This document shows positions 51,905 to 60,714 of a stretch of 64,000 nucleotides of DNA, in pieces (the stretch's first letter is position 1; every line of letters begins with the position of its first letter). The notes under the pieces are model-generated. The model saw nothing but the letters and a program-made list of their open reading frames with translations, had not been told where the DNA came from and did not search any database. Position numbers and translations under genes: made by a program. The DNA is from Chthonomonadia bacterium. Lineage in GTDB: Bacteria > Armatimonadota > HRBIN16. The stretch is from contig JABUFA010000001.1 of the NCBI GenBank assembly GCA_013314755.1, forward strand, positions 211,594 to 275,593, given 5' to 3'.

Positions 51905-53737
51905 TTATTCCACTTCGCGCGTGAGGATGGTTTCCACCTCATAGCGCTGCCAGCGATTGTTCTCCTTCCAGATAACACGCGCCTTGAACGACGCACCTTT
52001 CACTCCACGCACCACGTAGCCGTAGGTGCTGTAGGCGTCCAGGTCCAGCGAAACCGCCGTGGGTTTGATGTCGCGGATGTCTATGTAGCACAGCGGGCGT
52101 CCGCCAACCGATTCGGTGCGGGTGCTGATACGCGCCAGCACTCCCCGCATCACGTCCTTGCCCAGCACGCTGTCGTTGTAGAACACCTCGCCAAGGATGA
52201 CCTGCTTGCCAGCGTCGCACACTGGGAAGTAGATGCGGGTTGGCGAGCCGCCATCGGAGCCTCCACCCACGTAAAACTCCCGATAGCTTAACAGGTTGCC
52301 GTATCGCTCGCGGTATATCTCATACGGCTTCATAATCTGCACGCCCCAGTCCGCATCCGCCTGATAGTAGAAGCGCAGGGTGTGCCCCGCCAGCGACGGA
52401 TCAAGCACGTTCACGATGCCGTTGCGGTAGTCCACCTGGTAGGAGCCGGAGTCGCCCTGCCCCACGATGGGGTCGATAATCTGACCGGTTTGCAGGTCCA
52501 CTGCCACGAAGTCAGGTTGCTGGCGCACCGGGTCGCCCTGCGGCAGGGCGTTCCAGTTCACCCCGCGGATCAGCCCTTCGTAGGTGGTCTGGTCGTCCAG
52601 CTTGTCGCCGCGCTTGCGCAGGAAGCGCAGGTTCAGCTTAATCTCCGCCGGCACGGTGGGCACCAGCCTGTCCTCGCGGATGATGTGCCAGTCCAGCACG
52701 GTGTAATCAATGTGGGCGGTCAGGGGCACCACACCACGAGCCGTGCGCTCGGTGTAGTTGTGTCCGCGCGGGTTGAACAGCAACACGCCCACGTTCGCGT
52801 AGGGACCGATGTTGCCGTAGAGTATCTTGAACTCGTATGGGTCGTCTGACCAGCTCTGCGCCAGCGGAAGGAGCCGGAACTCCCGGCTGACCAGCTCACT
52901 GCCCGCGCGCATCCGCCACCCCGATTCCAGAATGGGCTTGCCATCGGGACCCGTGTAACTGCGCAGTTCAATGCGCACCGGTTCCCCGATTAAGCCCACC
53001 ACGTTGGGGATGGTCTTGGACACCGATTTGAGTTTCCATCCGTCGTTGCCGTCGTAATAGTCGTACGAGATGGTGAAGTCGCGCGGGTAGGACGTCGGAT
53101 AGAACCAGATAACCACGTCGTCGAACGCGCCGTCATCGCTGGCATCGTAGTCGATGGCGTACTGGTGCGGACCGCGCAGAGGTGGTGGCGCGTCCTCCTG
53201 GGCGTTCCATAGCATCCGCACCATGGGCGAGCCGTACACATTGAGATTATTCAGTCGCCACACCTGTGCAACGGGGTCGTACAGCGGCTGGTCGACGAAG
53301 GGACCTGCACCCAGCACGTACACCGACCCCTGTCCCGCCACGGTGGGCACAGGGATAGGCACGCGCACCTTTTCGCCCACCACCCGCCGCCAGCGGTTAA
53401 TATCCGAGTAGTAATAGGCATCGATGCCCGGAGGCAGTGAAGGCGGTGCGAGGTTATCGGGATGTGCGCCGACGTCTATCGCCTCGCCGGTGGTGCTACC
53501 GTCGGAGTACGGCGCCAGCGCCAGAACGCCTGCCGGCAGCGCGGTCGCGTTGTTCTTCCACCGCTCAATCTCCTGCTGAGCCAGTCGGCTGGCGAACGAG
53601 CGGTTCTCCGCCGCACGGGTCACAAAGAACCCGCCCGGGAACAGCTTCAGAATCACCAGAATGCCGATGGTCAGCACGGCAATCGCTGCCAGCACTTCAA
53701 TCAGAGAGAAGGCTTGTCCCCTTCTTCGTTTGTTCAT
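51905..53737 (-). CDS. large prepilin-like protein (610 residues)
   Basis: ATG at 53737 with GGAGGGG just upstream. 'MNKRRRGQAFSLIEVLAAIAVLTIGILVILKLFPGGFF' is a prepilin leader and helix with Glu5; 'SFASRLAQQEIERWKN' resembles the PilV/GspI-type minor pilins. The extracellular part (about 570 residues) is unusually large and beta-rich. It contains 'YQVDYRNGIVNVLDPSLAG', matching motifs in the other large proteins of this operon. It follows the 262-residue prepilin by 46 bases and precedes the 614-residue one. Confidence 0.88.
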   Translation of the reverse strand: MNKRRRGQAFSLIEVLAAIAVLTIGILVILKLFPGGFFVTRAAENRSFASRLAQQEIERWKNNATALPAGVLALAPYSDGSTTGEAIDVGAHPDNLAPPSLPPGIDAYYYSDINRWRRVVGEKVRVPIPVPTVAGQGSVYVLGAGPFVDQPLYDPVAQVWRLNNLNVYGSPMVRMLWNAQEDAPPPLRGPHQYAIDYDASDDGAFDDVVIWFYPTSYPRDFTISYDYYDGNDGWKLKSVSKTIPNVVGLIGEPVRIELRSYTGPDGKPILESGWRMRAGSELVSREFRLLPLAQSWSDDPYEFKILYGNIGPYANVGVLLFNPRGHNYTERTARGVVPLTAHIDYTVLDWHIIREDRLVPTVPAEIKLNLRFLRKRGDKLDDQTTYEGLIRGVNWNALPQGDPVRQQPDFVAVDLQTGQIIDPIVGQGDSGSYQVDYRNGIVNVLDPSLAGHTLRFYYQADADWGVQIMKPYEIYRERYGNLLSYREFYVGGGSDGGSPTRIYFPVCDAGKQVILGEVFYNDSVLGKDVMRGVLARISTRTESVGGRPLCYIDIRDIKPTAVSLDLDAYSTYGYVVRGVKGASFKARVIWKENNRWQRYEVETILTREVE

Positions 53738-53783
53738 CACCCCTCCACCGCCTTTCGTCAGGTGGTTTGGTCAATAGTTTCTG

Positions 53784-54572
53784 TTAGTCCAGACACCAGA
53801 ATCGGTTCTGCCCAGCGTTGCTGAAGTTCGGGTCGTTGCCCGTCATTTTCTGCTTGATGATTCGCGAGTCCACCGGTTTGGCTGTGCCGCTTAGCAGAAG
53901 CACGATATCCTTGCTGCCGGGCGCCGGCTGTCCCGAGCTGTCGCAACTGCGATGGTCAGATACCCAGGTGACGATAGTGTTCTCGGGCGGCAGGTTGTAC
54001 TGCAGCTGGCACATGTCGTCCAGCGGACCGGCGGTGTTGTTCGTGGGCAGATACGGACGATACAGGCTGTAGTGTTGCTCGTACACTCCGCTTCCCGGAC
54101 AGGTGGGCCCGATGTCCATGCTATCCAGCAGATAGTACGGACGGGTGACCAGCGCACCGTTGATTTCGTTCACGCGCTGGCTGGGGTTGTTCGGGTCGGG
54201 CAGAAGCACCTCTACCGCTTTCCAGCTGGTCTTGTCGTTTACCGGGTTGTTCGGGCTGCGGAAGATGTTGATGTCGCGGATGTACGCCTGGTACAGGAAA
54301 CCGCCCCGTATCCGGTCGGCAGGCGTTACCTGCGAGTTGTTGATCAGCTCCACGTAGCCCAGTAACGCCTCGGGATACACGCGGTTGTCCTGTTTGTACA
54401 TCTTCAACGCGACCTGTATCTGGTGCAAATTGGACATGGTGGTGGTACGGCGTGCCTGCTCACGCACCGTTGCCGCTACCGGAAAGATGATGGCAGCGAG
54501 CACGGCGATAATGGCTATCACCGTCAGCATCTCCACCATCGTAAACGCGCGGATGTTTATCCGGTCTCGCAT
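53784..54572 (-). CDS. prepilin-like protein (262 residues), probable major pseudopilin
   Basis: 'MRDRINIRAFTMVEMLTVIAIIAVLAAIIFPVAATVREQARRTTTMSNLHQIQVALKMYKQD' is a GspG/PilA-type N-terminus: short leader, Ala before FTMVE, Glu5, and the long amphipathic helix, with 'NRVYPEAL' as in GspG-like pilins. At 262 residues it is the smallest pilin of the operon and the first in order, so it is the best candidate for the shaft subunit. GAGGTG precedes the ATG. It follows the Uma2 gene by 60 bases. Confidence 0.9.
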   Translation of the reverse strand: MRDRINIRAFTMVEMLTVIAIIAVLAAIIFPVAATVREQARRTTTMSNLHQIQVALKMYKQDNRVYPEALLGYVELINNSQVTPADRIRGGFLYQAYIRDINIFRSPNNPVNDKTSWKAVEVLLPDPNNPSQRVNEINGALVTRPYYLLDSMDIGPTCPGSGVYEQHYSLYRPYLPTNNTAGPLDDMCQLQYNLPPENTIVTWVSDHRSCDSSGQPAPGSKDIVLLLSGTAKPVDSRIIKQKMTGNDPNFSNAGQNRFWCLD

Positions 54573-54632
54573 AGTCGGTCACCTCGTTCCTTTCCTGTCG
54601 GTTTTGACGACGCCTCCGGGCGTATTGTTCCT

Positions 54633-55208
54633 TCACGCGAAGAGGCGGCTGGTGTCTATCTGCAAATCTGGCAGAACCTCCGAACGCACAGTATCTCCCT
54701 TGCCGTACAAGCCGATACGCTCAACGCCCCGCTGGTTCAGGCGCAACACCTCCACCGTTTCGGCTTCGGGGCTGACCAGCCAGATCTCACGCACCCCTAC
54801 GTGCCGGTAGTCTTCTATCTTCGCGCTGAGGGAGGTGCGTGTTTCCCCTGGGGAGAGTATTTCTACAACAAGGTCTGGAACCACTTCTCCGTGCGGTGCC
54901 GCCATCAGTTCCTGCTCGTTTTGATAACTCCCCTCGCGATAAAGCGCCACCATGATGTCGGGCTGGCGCACCCTCAGCGGCGAGCGGGAGATGATGACAT
55001 CCATGGGGGAGGGGAGTATCTCACCTCGCATTTCTGGCACATGTTGTTCCATCAGCAGAAGCAGACGACACACGAGCTGCTGATGTATGTAACCCGGTGC
55101 AGGTAACACTCTCAGTACCCCATCAATCACTTCGCACGGCTGATTCGTCTCGGGGAGCCTCAGCCATTCGTCGTAGGTAAGCAGTTTGGGAGTCGTTTGC
55201 GCTGACAT
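54633..55208 (-). CDS. Uma2-family putative nuclease inside the pilus operon
   Basis: 191 residues. 'YDEWLRLPETNQPCEVIDGVLRVLPAPGYIHQQLVCRLLLLMEQHV', 'VRQPDIMVALYREG', 'VVPDLVVEILSPGETRTSLSAKIEDYRHVGVREIWLVSPEAETVEVLRL' carry the Uma2 core: Asp in QPDIM, Glu in VEILSP and Lys in AKIEDY. The start follows the pilD stop by three bases with a shared ribosome site, so it is translated with pilD. Why a Uma2 gene lies in a pilus operon is not known; it could be a passenger. It is only distantly similar to the two copies at 24-25 kb. Confidence 0.85.
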   Translation of the reverse strand: MSAQTTPKLLTYDEWLRLPETNQPCEVIDGVLRVLPAPGYIHQQLVCRLLLLMEQHVPEMRGEILPSPMDVIISRSPLRVRQPDIMVALYREGSYQNEQELMAAPHGEVVPDLVVEILSPGETRTSLSAKIEDYRHVGVREIWLVSPEAETVEVLRLNQRGVERIGLYGKGDTVRSEVLPDLQIDTSRLFA

Positions 55209-55211
55209 CCT

Positions 55212-56234
55212 CTATCCTCCTCCCGTCGCCCAGCGCCAGTAGGCGTCCCACAGCGCCAGCACATAGGGCTTACCGATGAGTGCAATCAGGGTGGCGGCAA
55301 CAATGTACGGACCGAAGGGGATGGTGGTTAAACCGGGCACGAACTCCTCTTCCGCTTCGGAGGTTGCGGAAGCCTTGCGCGAAGAGAACAAAGAACGCAC
55401 CCCATCATAGAAGAACACCAGCACATCCAGCGCAACCAGCAGAGCCAGGCTGTACAGGAGCATCTGTCCTATCGGCTCGGGAGGGGTTGTTGGAGTGGTG
55501 TCAGCGGGCGTGGTTTCGGCGGGGGACTGTTTCTTTAATGTGAACGCAACCAGAAGCCCTCCCACAATCGCTCCCAGCGCCACCGATCCAGCAAAAGCCA
55601 GCAGAGCCAGCTTCAACGGCATCATTGCGCCGATGGCTCGCGCCAGCTTGACATCTCCAAATCCCATCGCATCCTTTCGAAACATCACTCGCCCCATCAA
55701 AGCGATAGTTGCAAATATCGCAGTGCAAGCCACTGCTCCCACCAGCGCATAGGGCAGATTCCAACCTGCCACCCTTACCCACGCCTGCGGGTTGCCTTCC
55801 TCAATCAACACAATGTTGCGGGCAACCCCCAGCACCAGCATGAAAACGTTTAAGCCGTCCGGTATCAAAAAGTGTTCCAGGTCAATGAAAAAGGCAGCAA
55901 TCAGCGCCGCTGTGAACAGCACATAGAATACGGTATCCCAGCTCCAGCCGTAGCGCCAGTAGATGCCCAGAAACAGCAAGCCGGTAGCGAGTTCCACCCA
56001 GAAATAGCGCCACGAGATGCGCGCGCCACAATAACGACATTTGCCCCTCTGCCATAAAAAGCTCAGCAGAGGCACCAGGTCTTTCACACCCAGCTCGGTC
56101 TTACAGTTTGGGCAGTGGGAGCGTGGCTTGACAATGGATAAACCACGCGGGAGGCGGTAGATAAGCACGTTCAGGAAGCTGCCCACCACCGCCCCATAGA
56201 TAAAAACCACCAGCCCAATGTACCAATCCGGCAT
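55212..56234 (-). CDS. pilD: prepilin peptidase/N-methyltransferase (PilD, peptidase A24)
   Basis: 340 residues from the ATG at 56234. N-terminal 'GSFLNVLIYRLPRGLSIVKPRSHCPNC' and 'CRYCGARIS' carry the two CxxC zinc pairs of full-length PilD. About eight membrane helices. The aspartyl protease residues are in 'FIDLEHFLIPD' and 'GFGDVKLA'. An unusual charged and Thr/Pro-rich insert (about residues 230-255, 'KKQSPAETTPADTTPTTPPEP') and a second polar stretch (about 280-300) interrupt the C-terminal part. It cleaves and methylates the prepilins encoded downstream in this operon. Confidence 0.94.
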   Translation of the reverse strand: MPDWYIGLVVFIYGAVVGSFLNVLIYRLPRGLSIVKPRSHCPNCKTELGVKDLVPLLSFLWQRGKCRYCGARISWRYFWVELATGLLFLGIYWRYGWSWDTVFYVLFTAALIAAFFIDLEHFLIPDGLNVFMLVLGVARNIVLIEEGNPQAWVRVAGWNLPYALVGAVACTAIFATIALMGRVMFRKDAMGFGDVKLARAIGAMMPLKLALLAFAGSVALGAIVGGLLVAFTLKKQSPAETTPADTTPTTPPEPIGQMLLYSLALLVALDVLVFFYDGVRSLFSSRKASATSEAEEEFVPGLTTIPFGPYIVAATLIALIGKPYVLALWDAYWRWATGGG

Positions 56235-56291
56235 CACCCGTTGATTTGCGTCTCCCTCTGGAAAGGGGGGCGGAACCCCGCCCCCCGAATT

Positions 56292-57524
56292 TTATCCGCC
56301 AGCTCCGCCTTCCTGCTGTCCGCCTGCCAGGTTCTGCACTGCAGTGATCAGCGGCAGAAGCAGGGAGATGACGATGAAGCCCACCATGCCGCCCAGCAGG
56401 ACGATGAGCACGGGTTCAATCGCCGATGTGAGCGATTGCAGGGTGGACTCCACTTCGGACTCATAGAAGTCCGCCACTTTGGACAGCATCTGGTCCAGCG
56501 CACCCGATTCCTCACCGATGGAAATCATGTGCACCACCATCGGCGGGAACATGCCGCTCTTCTCCAGAGGTGGTCCGATTCGGTCACCCTCGCGGATGCG
56601 GGCACGGGCTTCCATCACCGCCTCGGCGATAATCTCGTTTGCCACCGTTCCCGCCACCGTTTCCAGCGCCTGCAGGATGGGCACGCCGGAGCTGAGCAGG
56701 GTGCTGAGCGTGCGCGAGAACCGCGCCAGAGCAATCTTGTGGTTGAGCGGACCGAACACCGGCAGTTTCAGTTTCAGGCGGTCATAGAGCCGGCGTCCAA
56801 TGCGTGTGCGCACAAACATACGGAATGCCATGACCACCAGCACCACGATGGCAATCATCACGTACCATCGGCTGGTGAGAAAGTTGCTGAAGTCCATCAG
56901 CATCTGCGTCATCACCGGGAAGTCCTTGATGCCCAGGTCCCTGAACACGTCGAAGAACTTGGGCAGGATGAAGGTCACCAGCCCGATGACGATTGCCAGC
57001 GCGGCAATCACCACGATGGTCGGGTAGGTTAGGGCGGCTTTCACCTTCCGGCGCAGTGCCACATCCGCTTCCAGGAAGGCTGCCAGACGCTGAAGGCTCT
57101 CCTCCAGAACGCCACCCACTTCACCGGCTCGGATCAAGCCGATGAACAGGTTGGAGAACACGTTCGGGTATTTGCTCATCGCTTTGGAGAGCGTTTGTCC
57201 GGCTTCCACCTCCGCCTGGATGTCCATGATGATGCGGCGCAGTTTGGGGCTTTGCGTCTGCTGAGCCAGAACGTCCAGACTGCGCACGATGGAAACGCCC
57301 GCATCCTGCATGGTGGAGAACTGGCGGCAGAAAATCGCCAGGTCCGACAGTTTCACGCGCCCCCATCCGCCTCCGGGACGCTGTGCGCGAATCTGGCGCA
57401 CCTCGGTGACGGTAAAGCCCTGTTCCTGCAGTCGCTTGCGCAGGATTTCCGCGCTTTCCGCCTCAGAGGTGCCCGAACGCACCGTGCCCATCGAGTCGCG
57501 GAAGGTGTACGCAAAGGTTGGCAT
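56292..57524 (-). CDS. pilC: PilC/GspF-type inner-membrane platform protein
   Basis: 410 residues, normal length. Short N-terminal 'MPTFAYTFRDSMGTVRSGTSEAESAEILRKRLQEQGFTVTEV' followed by two GspF domains: the first about residues 70-190 ('LAIFCRQFSTMQDAGVSIVRSLDVLAQQTQ', 'NVFSNLFIGLIRAGEVGGVLEESLQRLAAFLE') and the second about 270-395 ('LARFSRTLSTLLSSGVPILQALETV', 'FPPMVVHMISIGEESGALDQMLSKVADFYE'). Each ends in membrane helices. It links the ATPase motors to the pilin pool. AAGGAGGGG precedes the ATG. Confidence 0.95.
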   Translation of the reverse strand: MPTFAYTFRDSMGTVRSGTSEAESAEILRKRLQEQGFTVTEVRQIRAQRPGGGWGRVKLSDLAIFCRQFSTMQDAGVSIVRSLDVLAQQTQSPKLRRIIMDIQAEVEAGQTLSKAMSKYPNVFSNLFIGLIRAGEVGGVLEESLQRLAAFLEADVALRRKVKAALTYPTIVVIAALAIVIGLVTFILPKFFDVFRDLGIKDFPVMTQMLMDFSNFLTSRWYVMIAIVVLVVMAFRMFVRTRIGRRLYDRLKLKLPVFGPLNHKIALARFSRTLSTLLSSGVPILQALETVAGTVANEIIAEAVMEARARIREGDRIGPPLEKSGMFPPMVVHMISIGEESGALDQMLSKVADFYESEVESTLQSLTSAIEPVLIVLLGGMVGFIVISLLLPLITAVQNLAGGQQEGGAGG

Positions 57525-57599
57525 CGTTTACCCCTCCTTCTGGAGGTGCTGGGCAGAGCCCAGCACCTTCACCGATTACTTCACGCTTATGCCTGCCGG

Positions 57600-58790
57600 C
57601 TACCGCCCACGCACGCCCACCGTTCCCTCGGTCACGGTCGGCGTAATCAGCTTCTTCAGCTCGTCGGGGTTCATCGCCCGCGACAGAGCCTCTTCCAGCG
57701 TAATCCAGCCCTTCATGTACAGGTCACGCAGGGACTGGTCCATCGTCTGCATGCCCACATTCGCGCTGGTTTGTATCACCGAGGTAATCTGGTGTGCCTT
57801 GTTCTCGCGGATGAGGTTTCGGATTGCCGGCGTGGCAATCATCACCTCCACGGCAGGCACACGTCCGGGTTGTCCTGCGCGCGGCAGTAACTGCTGGCAG
57901 ATGACCGCCTGGATGCTGTTGGACAGCTGGATTCGGATTTGCTCCTGCTGACCGGGCGGGAACACGTCCACGATACGGTCAATGGTGGTGGCGGCGCTGT
58001 TGGTGTGCAAGGTTGCCAGCACCAGGTGTCCCGTCTCGGCAGCGGTAATCGCTAAGGCGATGGTCTCCGGGTCGCGCATCTCGCCCACGAGGATGACGTC
58101 TGGGTCCTCGCGCAGAACCGCACGCAGGGCGTTGTGGAACGATTTGGTATCCTGTCCCAGCTCGCGCTGGTTGATGATGCTGAAGCGGTGCGTGTGCAGG
58201 TATTCAATCGGGTCCTCGATGGTCACGATGTGCACGCTCCGCTCCATGTTAATCTGGTTAATCATCGCCGCCTGCGTGGTGGACTTACCCGAACCGGTGG
58301 GACCGGTCACGATGATAAGCCCGCGCGGCAGCCGGGTGAGCTCTTCCAGCACGGGCGGCAGGTTCAGCTCGCGAATGGTGGGGATGCGGGTCGGAATCAG
58401 GCGGAACGCCGCGGCGACCGCTCCCCGGTCGCGGTACACATTCACGCGGAACCGCGCCATCTTGCCCAGCGAGTACGAGAAGTCCAGCTCCAGCGTGCTT
58501 TCGAACCGCTGGATTTGCTCGTCGGTCAGGATATCGTACATCAACCGCTGGGTATCCTGCGGTGTGGCTTTTTCATAATTGGTGGGAATTAACCTGCCAT
58601 CCACGCGAATAACAGGGGGTACGCCTGCGCACAGGTGCAGGTCGGATGCTCCTTTTTCCACCACGATGCGCAGGAGGTCGTCGATATGGGCATCCTCCAG
58701 GCTGCGCGGGCGTACTGCCGACGCAGCGGAGGTTGCGCCCGGTTGTCCTCCGATTGTCGGTTCGATATCGAACTGCGTTGTCTGCTCCAC
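57600..58790 (-). CDS. pilT: PilT-type retraction ATPase
   Basis: 396 residues, GTG start with GGGAGG 11 bases upstream. 'IDDLLRIVVEKGASDLHLCAGVPPVIRVDGRLI' is the PilT N-terminal domain; Walker A '[12 protein letters not shown]', Walker B 'DVILVGEMRDPETI', His box 'GHLVLATLHTNSAATTIDRIVDVFP', and the C-terminal 'QAVICQQLLPRAGQPGRVPAVEVMIATPAIRNLIRE' typical of retraction motors. The presence of PilT argues for a retractable type IV pilus rather than a simple type II secretion system. A 30-residue N-terminal extension is polar. Confidence 0.95.
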   Translation of the reverse strand: MEQTTQFDIEPTIGGQPGATSAASAVRPRSLEDAHIDDLLRIVVEKGASDLHLCAGVPPVIRVDGRLIPTNYEKATPQDTQRLMYDILTDEQIQRFESTLELDFSYSLGKMARFRVNVYRDRGAVAAAFRLIPTRIPTIRELNLPPVLEELTRLPRGLIIVTGPTGSGKSTTQAAMINQINMERSVHIVTIEDPIEYLHTHRFSIINQRELGQDTKSFHNALRAVLREDPDVILVGEMRDPETIALAITAAETGHLVLATLHTNSAATTIDRIVDVFPPGQQEQIRIQLSNSIQAVICQQLLPRAGQPGRVPAVEVMIATPAIRNLIRENKAHQITSVIQTSANVGMQTMDQSLRDLYMKGWITLEEALSRAMNPDELKKLITPTVTEGTVGVRGR

Positions 58791-58814
58791 GGAAACTTCT
58801 GCCTCCCTTTGAGA

Positions 58815-60584
58815 TTAGTGTCCTGCGGTGAAGACCACGCGCATCACTTCGTCCGGCGTGGTGACGCCTTCCAGCACTTTCAGCAAGCCGTCTTCGCGCA
58901 GTTCGTGCATGCCGTTCGCCTTCGCGGCGTCACGGATGTCTGCCAGCGGTGCGCGCCGGACAATCAGCTCTGCGATTTCGTCGTTCACCCGCATCAGTTC
59001 AAAGATGCCGATACGTCCGCGGAACCCGGTATATCGGCACGCCTCGCACCCTCGCCCGCGCCACAGGGTAACCATCTGTTCGGGGTGTTCGGGGCGGAAG
59101 CCGAAGCGCCGCAGGTCGGCAGCGGGCACTTCGTACGGCTCTTTGCAGTGCGGGCAGAGGCGACGTGCCAGACGCTGTGCGAGAACACCAATCACAGTAG
59201 CAGAGATCAGGTAAGGCTCCACGCCCATATCCACCATACGGATAACGGCGGACGGCGCATCGTTGGTGTGCAGGGTGGTTAACACCAGGTGTCCGGTCAG
59301 CGACGCCTCGATGGCGATTTCGGCGGTCTCCAGGTCGCGCATTTCACCGACCATGATGATATCCGGGTCCTGGCGCAGGAAGGAGCGGAGAGCGTTGGCG
59401 AACGTTAACCCCGCTTTACGGTTTACCTGCACCTGGCTGATGCCCGGCAGCTGGTACTCCACCGGGTCCTCGATGGTGATGATGTTCTTCTCGATGGAGT
59501 TCAGCTTGTGCAGGACGGAGTACTGGGTTGTGGTCTTCCCCGAACCTGTGGGACCGGTAGAGAGCACCATACCGTTCGGCTGGACGACCAGCTCCTCGAG
59601 CTGAGCCTGCACTTCAGGGGTGAAGCCCAGTTTTTCCAGACCGATGAGGATGCTGGTTTTATCCAGGATACGCATGACGATTTTCTCGCCCATGCCGGAG
59701 CTCAGGTGCACGGGGATAGAAGAGACACGCAGGTCGTAGTCTTTACCTTCCACCCGGATGGGGATGCGTCCGTCTTGCGGCAGGCGTCGCTCGGCGATGT
59801 TCATTTCCGCCATAATCTTGTAACGGGAGATGAGCGGCGCCTGAATGTACTTGGGCAGGGTCATGATTTCGTGCAGAACACCGTCAATGCGGTAGCGGAT
59901 GCGCACGCCGCGCTCCTGGGGTTCCACGTGGATATCCGAAGCGCGCTCTTTCACTGCCTGCTGGATGATGGTGTTGGCGATGCGCACAATGGGCGCCTCT
60001 TCGGCGACGCGCGCGGCGCTTTCTACGTCCTCCTCATCCACATCCATGCCCACGCCAACCTGCGCGATGTCGGCTTTGATTTGCGCCATCATTCCCCCGC
60101 CAACCGGTGCCGCCGCGGCCTGTGCTTCCTGTTCAGGAGCTCTGCCCACCACCGACTGATAGGCACGGTTAATCGCCTCTTCGATGGCGTCCGCCGCTGC
60201 CAGCGCGGGGCGAATGGTGCATCGCGAAACAAGCCTCAGGTCATCAAACGCCAGCACGTTGTTCACATCCGCCATTGCTACCGTCAACACGTTGCCGTCT
60301 TTGAGGATAGGGACCACCTTGTGCTGGCGAGCAATGCGTTCAGGAACAACGTTCACCGCGCTGGGGTCAATCGTGAAGGTGTTCAGGTCGACAAAAGGAA
60401 CCCCCAGTTCCTGCGCTCGCGCTTCCGCCACCTGAGCAGGCGTTGCCCACTGGTTGTCTACCAGTATCCTGCCCAGGTCACCGCCCGAACTGCGCTGAAT
60501 TTTTTGCGCCTGTTCCAGCTGTTCGCGGGTGACGTATCCCCTCTCGACCAGGTATTCGCCCAGGCTTTTTCGTACAGTTGCCAT
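58815..60584 (-). CDS. pilB: PilB-type assembly ATPase
   Basis: 589 residues. N-terminal MshEN domain (about residues 5-150: '[20 protein letters not shown]', '[32 protein letters not shown]'), which in relatives may bind c-di-GMP. Then N2 ('[21 protein letters not shown]'), Walker A '[12 protein letters not shown]', Walker B '[13 protein letters not shown]', and the zinc element ('[10 protein letters not shown]', '[19 protein letters not shown]'). It powers pilin polymerisation. First gene of the 25-kb operon; pilT follows after 24 bases. Confidence 0.96.
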   Translation of the reverse strand: MATVRKSLGEYLVERGYVTREQLEQAQKIQRSSGGDLGRILVDNQWATPAQVAEARAQELGVPFVDLNTFTIDPSAVNVVPERIARQHKVVPILKDGNVLTVAMADVNNVLAFDDLRLVSRCTIRPALAAADAIEEAINRAYQSVVGRAPEQEAQAAAAPVGGGMMAQIKADIAQVGVGMDVDEEDVESAARVAEEAPIVRIANTIIQQAVKERASDIHVEPQERGVRIRYRIDGVLHEIMTLPKYIQAPLISRYKIMAEMNIAERRLPQDGRIPIRVEGKDYDLRVSSIPVHLSSGMGEKIVMRILDKTSILIGLEKLGFTPEVQAQLEELVVQPNGMVLSTGPTGSGKTTTQYSVLHKLNSIEKNIITIEDPVEYQLPGISQVQVNRKAGLTFANALRSFLRQDPDIIMVGEMRDLETAEIAIEASLTGHLVLTTLHTNDAPSAVIRMVDMGVEPYLISATVIGVLAQRLARRLCPHCKEPYEVPAADLRRFGFRPEHPEQMVTLWRGRGCEACRYTGFRGRIGIFELMRVNDEIAELIVRRAPLADIRDAAKANGMHELREDGLLKVLEGVTTPDEVMRVVFTAGH

Positions 60585-60679
60585 CGCTCTCTCACCCCGT
60601 CTCGTCGTTTCGGTCGCGCCTGGTGCTCGTTCGCGCCAGGTGCTGGTTTTACGGATGATTCCTTGCTCCCAGACAAGCG

Positions 60680-60708
60680 ATTATAGCATGATACCACAGG
60701 ACGCGCAA
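60680..60708 (-). promoter_or_regulatory. promoter of the pilB-led operon
   Basis: Minus strand TTGCGC (60703-60708), 17-base spacer and perfect TATAAT (60680-60685), about 95 bases upstream of the pilB ATG and just after the aroE stop. The leader contains an imperfect repeat of GCGCCTGGTGCT/GCGCCAGGTGCT (about 60615-60647). This is the only good promoter I saw serving the operon. Confidence 0.7.
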
Positions 60709-60714
60709 TACCTT

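Noticed and set aside
60615-60647. GCGCCTGGTGCT/GCGCCAGGTGCT repeat in the pilB leader as a riboswitch
   Set aside because: The repeat is short and imperfect and no conserved riboswitch core (for example a c-di-GMP motif) could be recognised.
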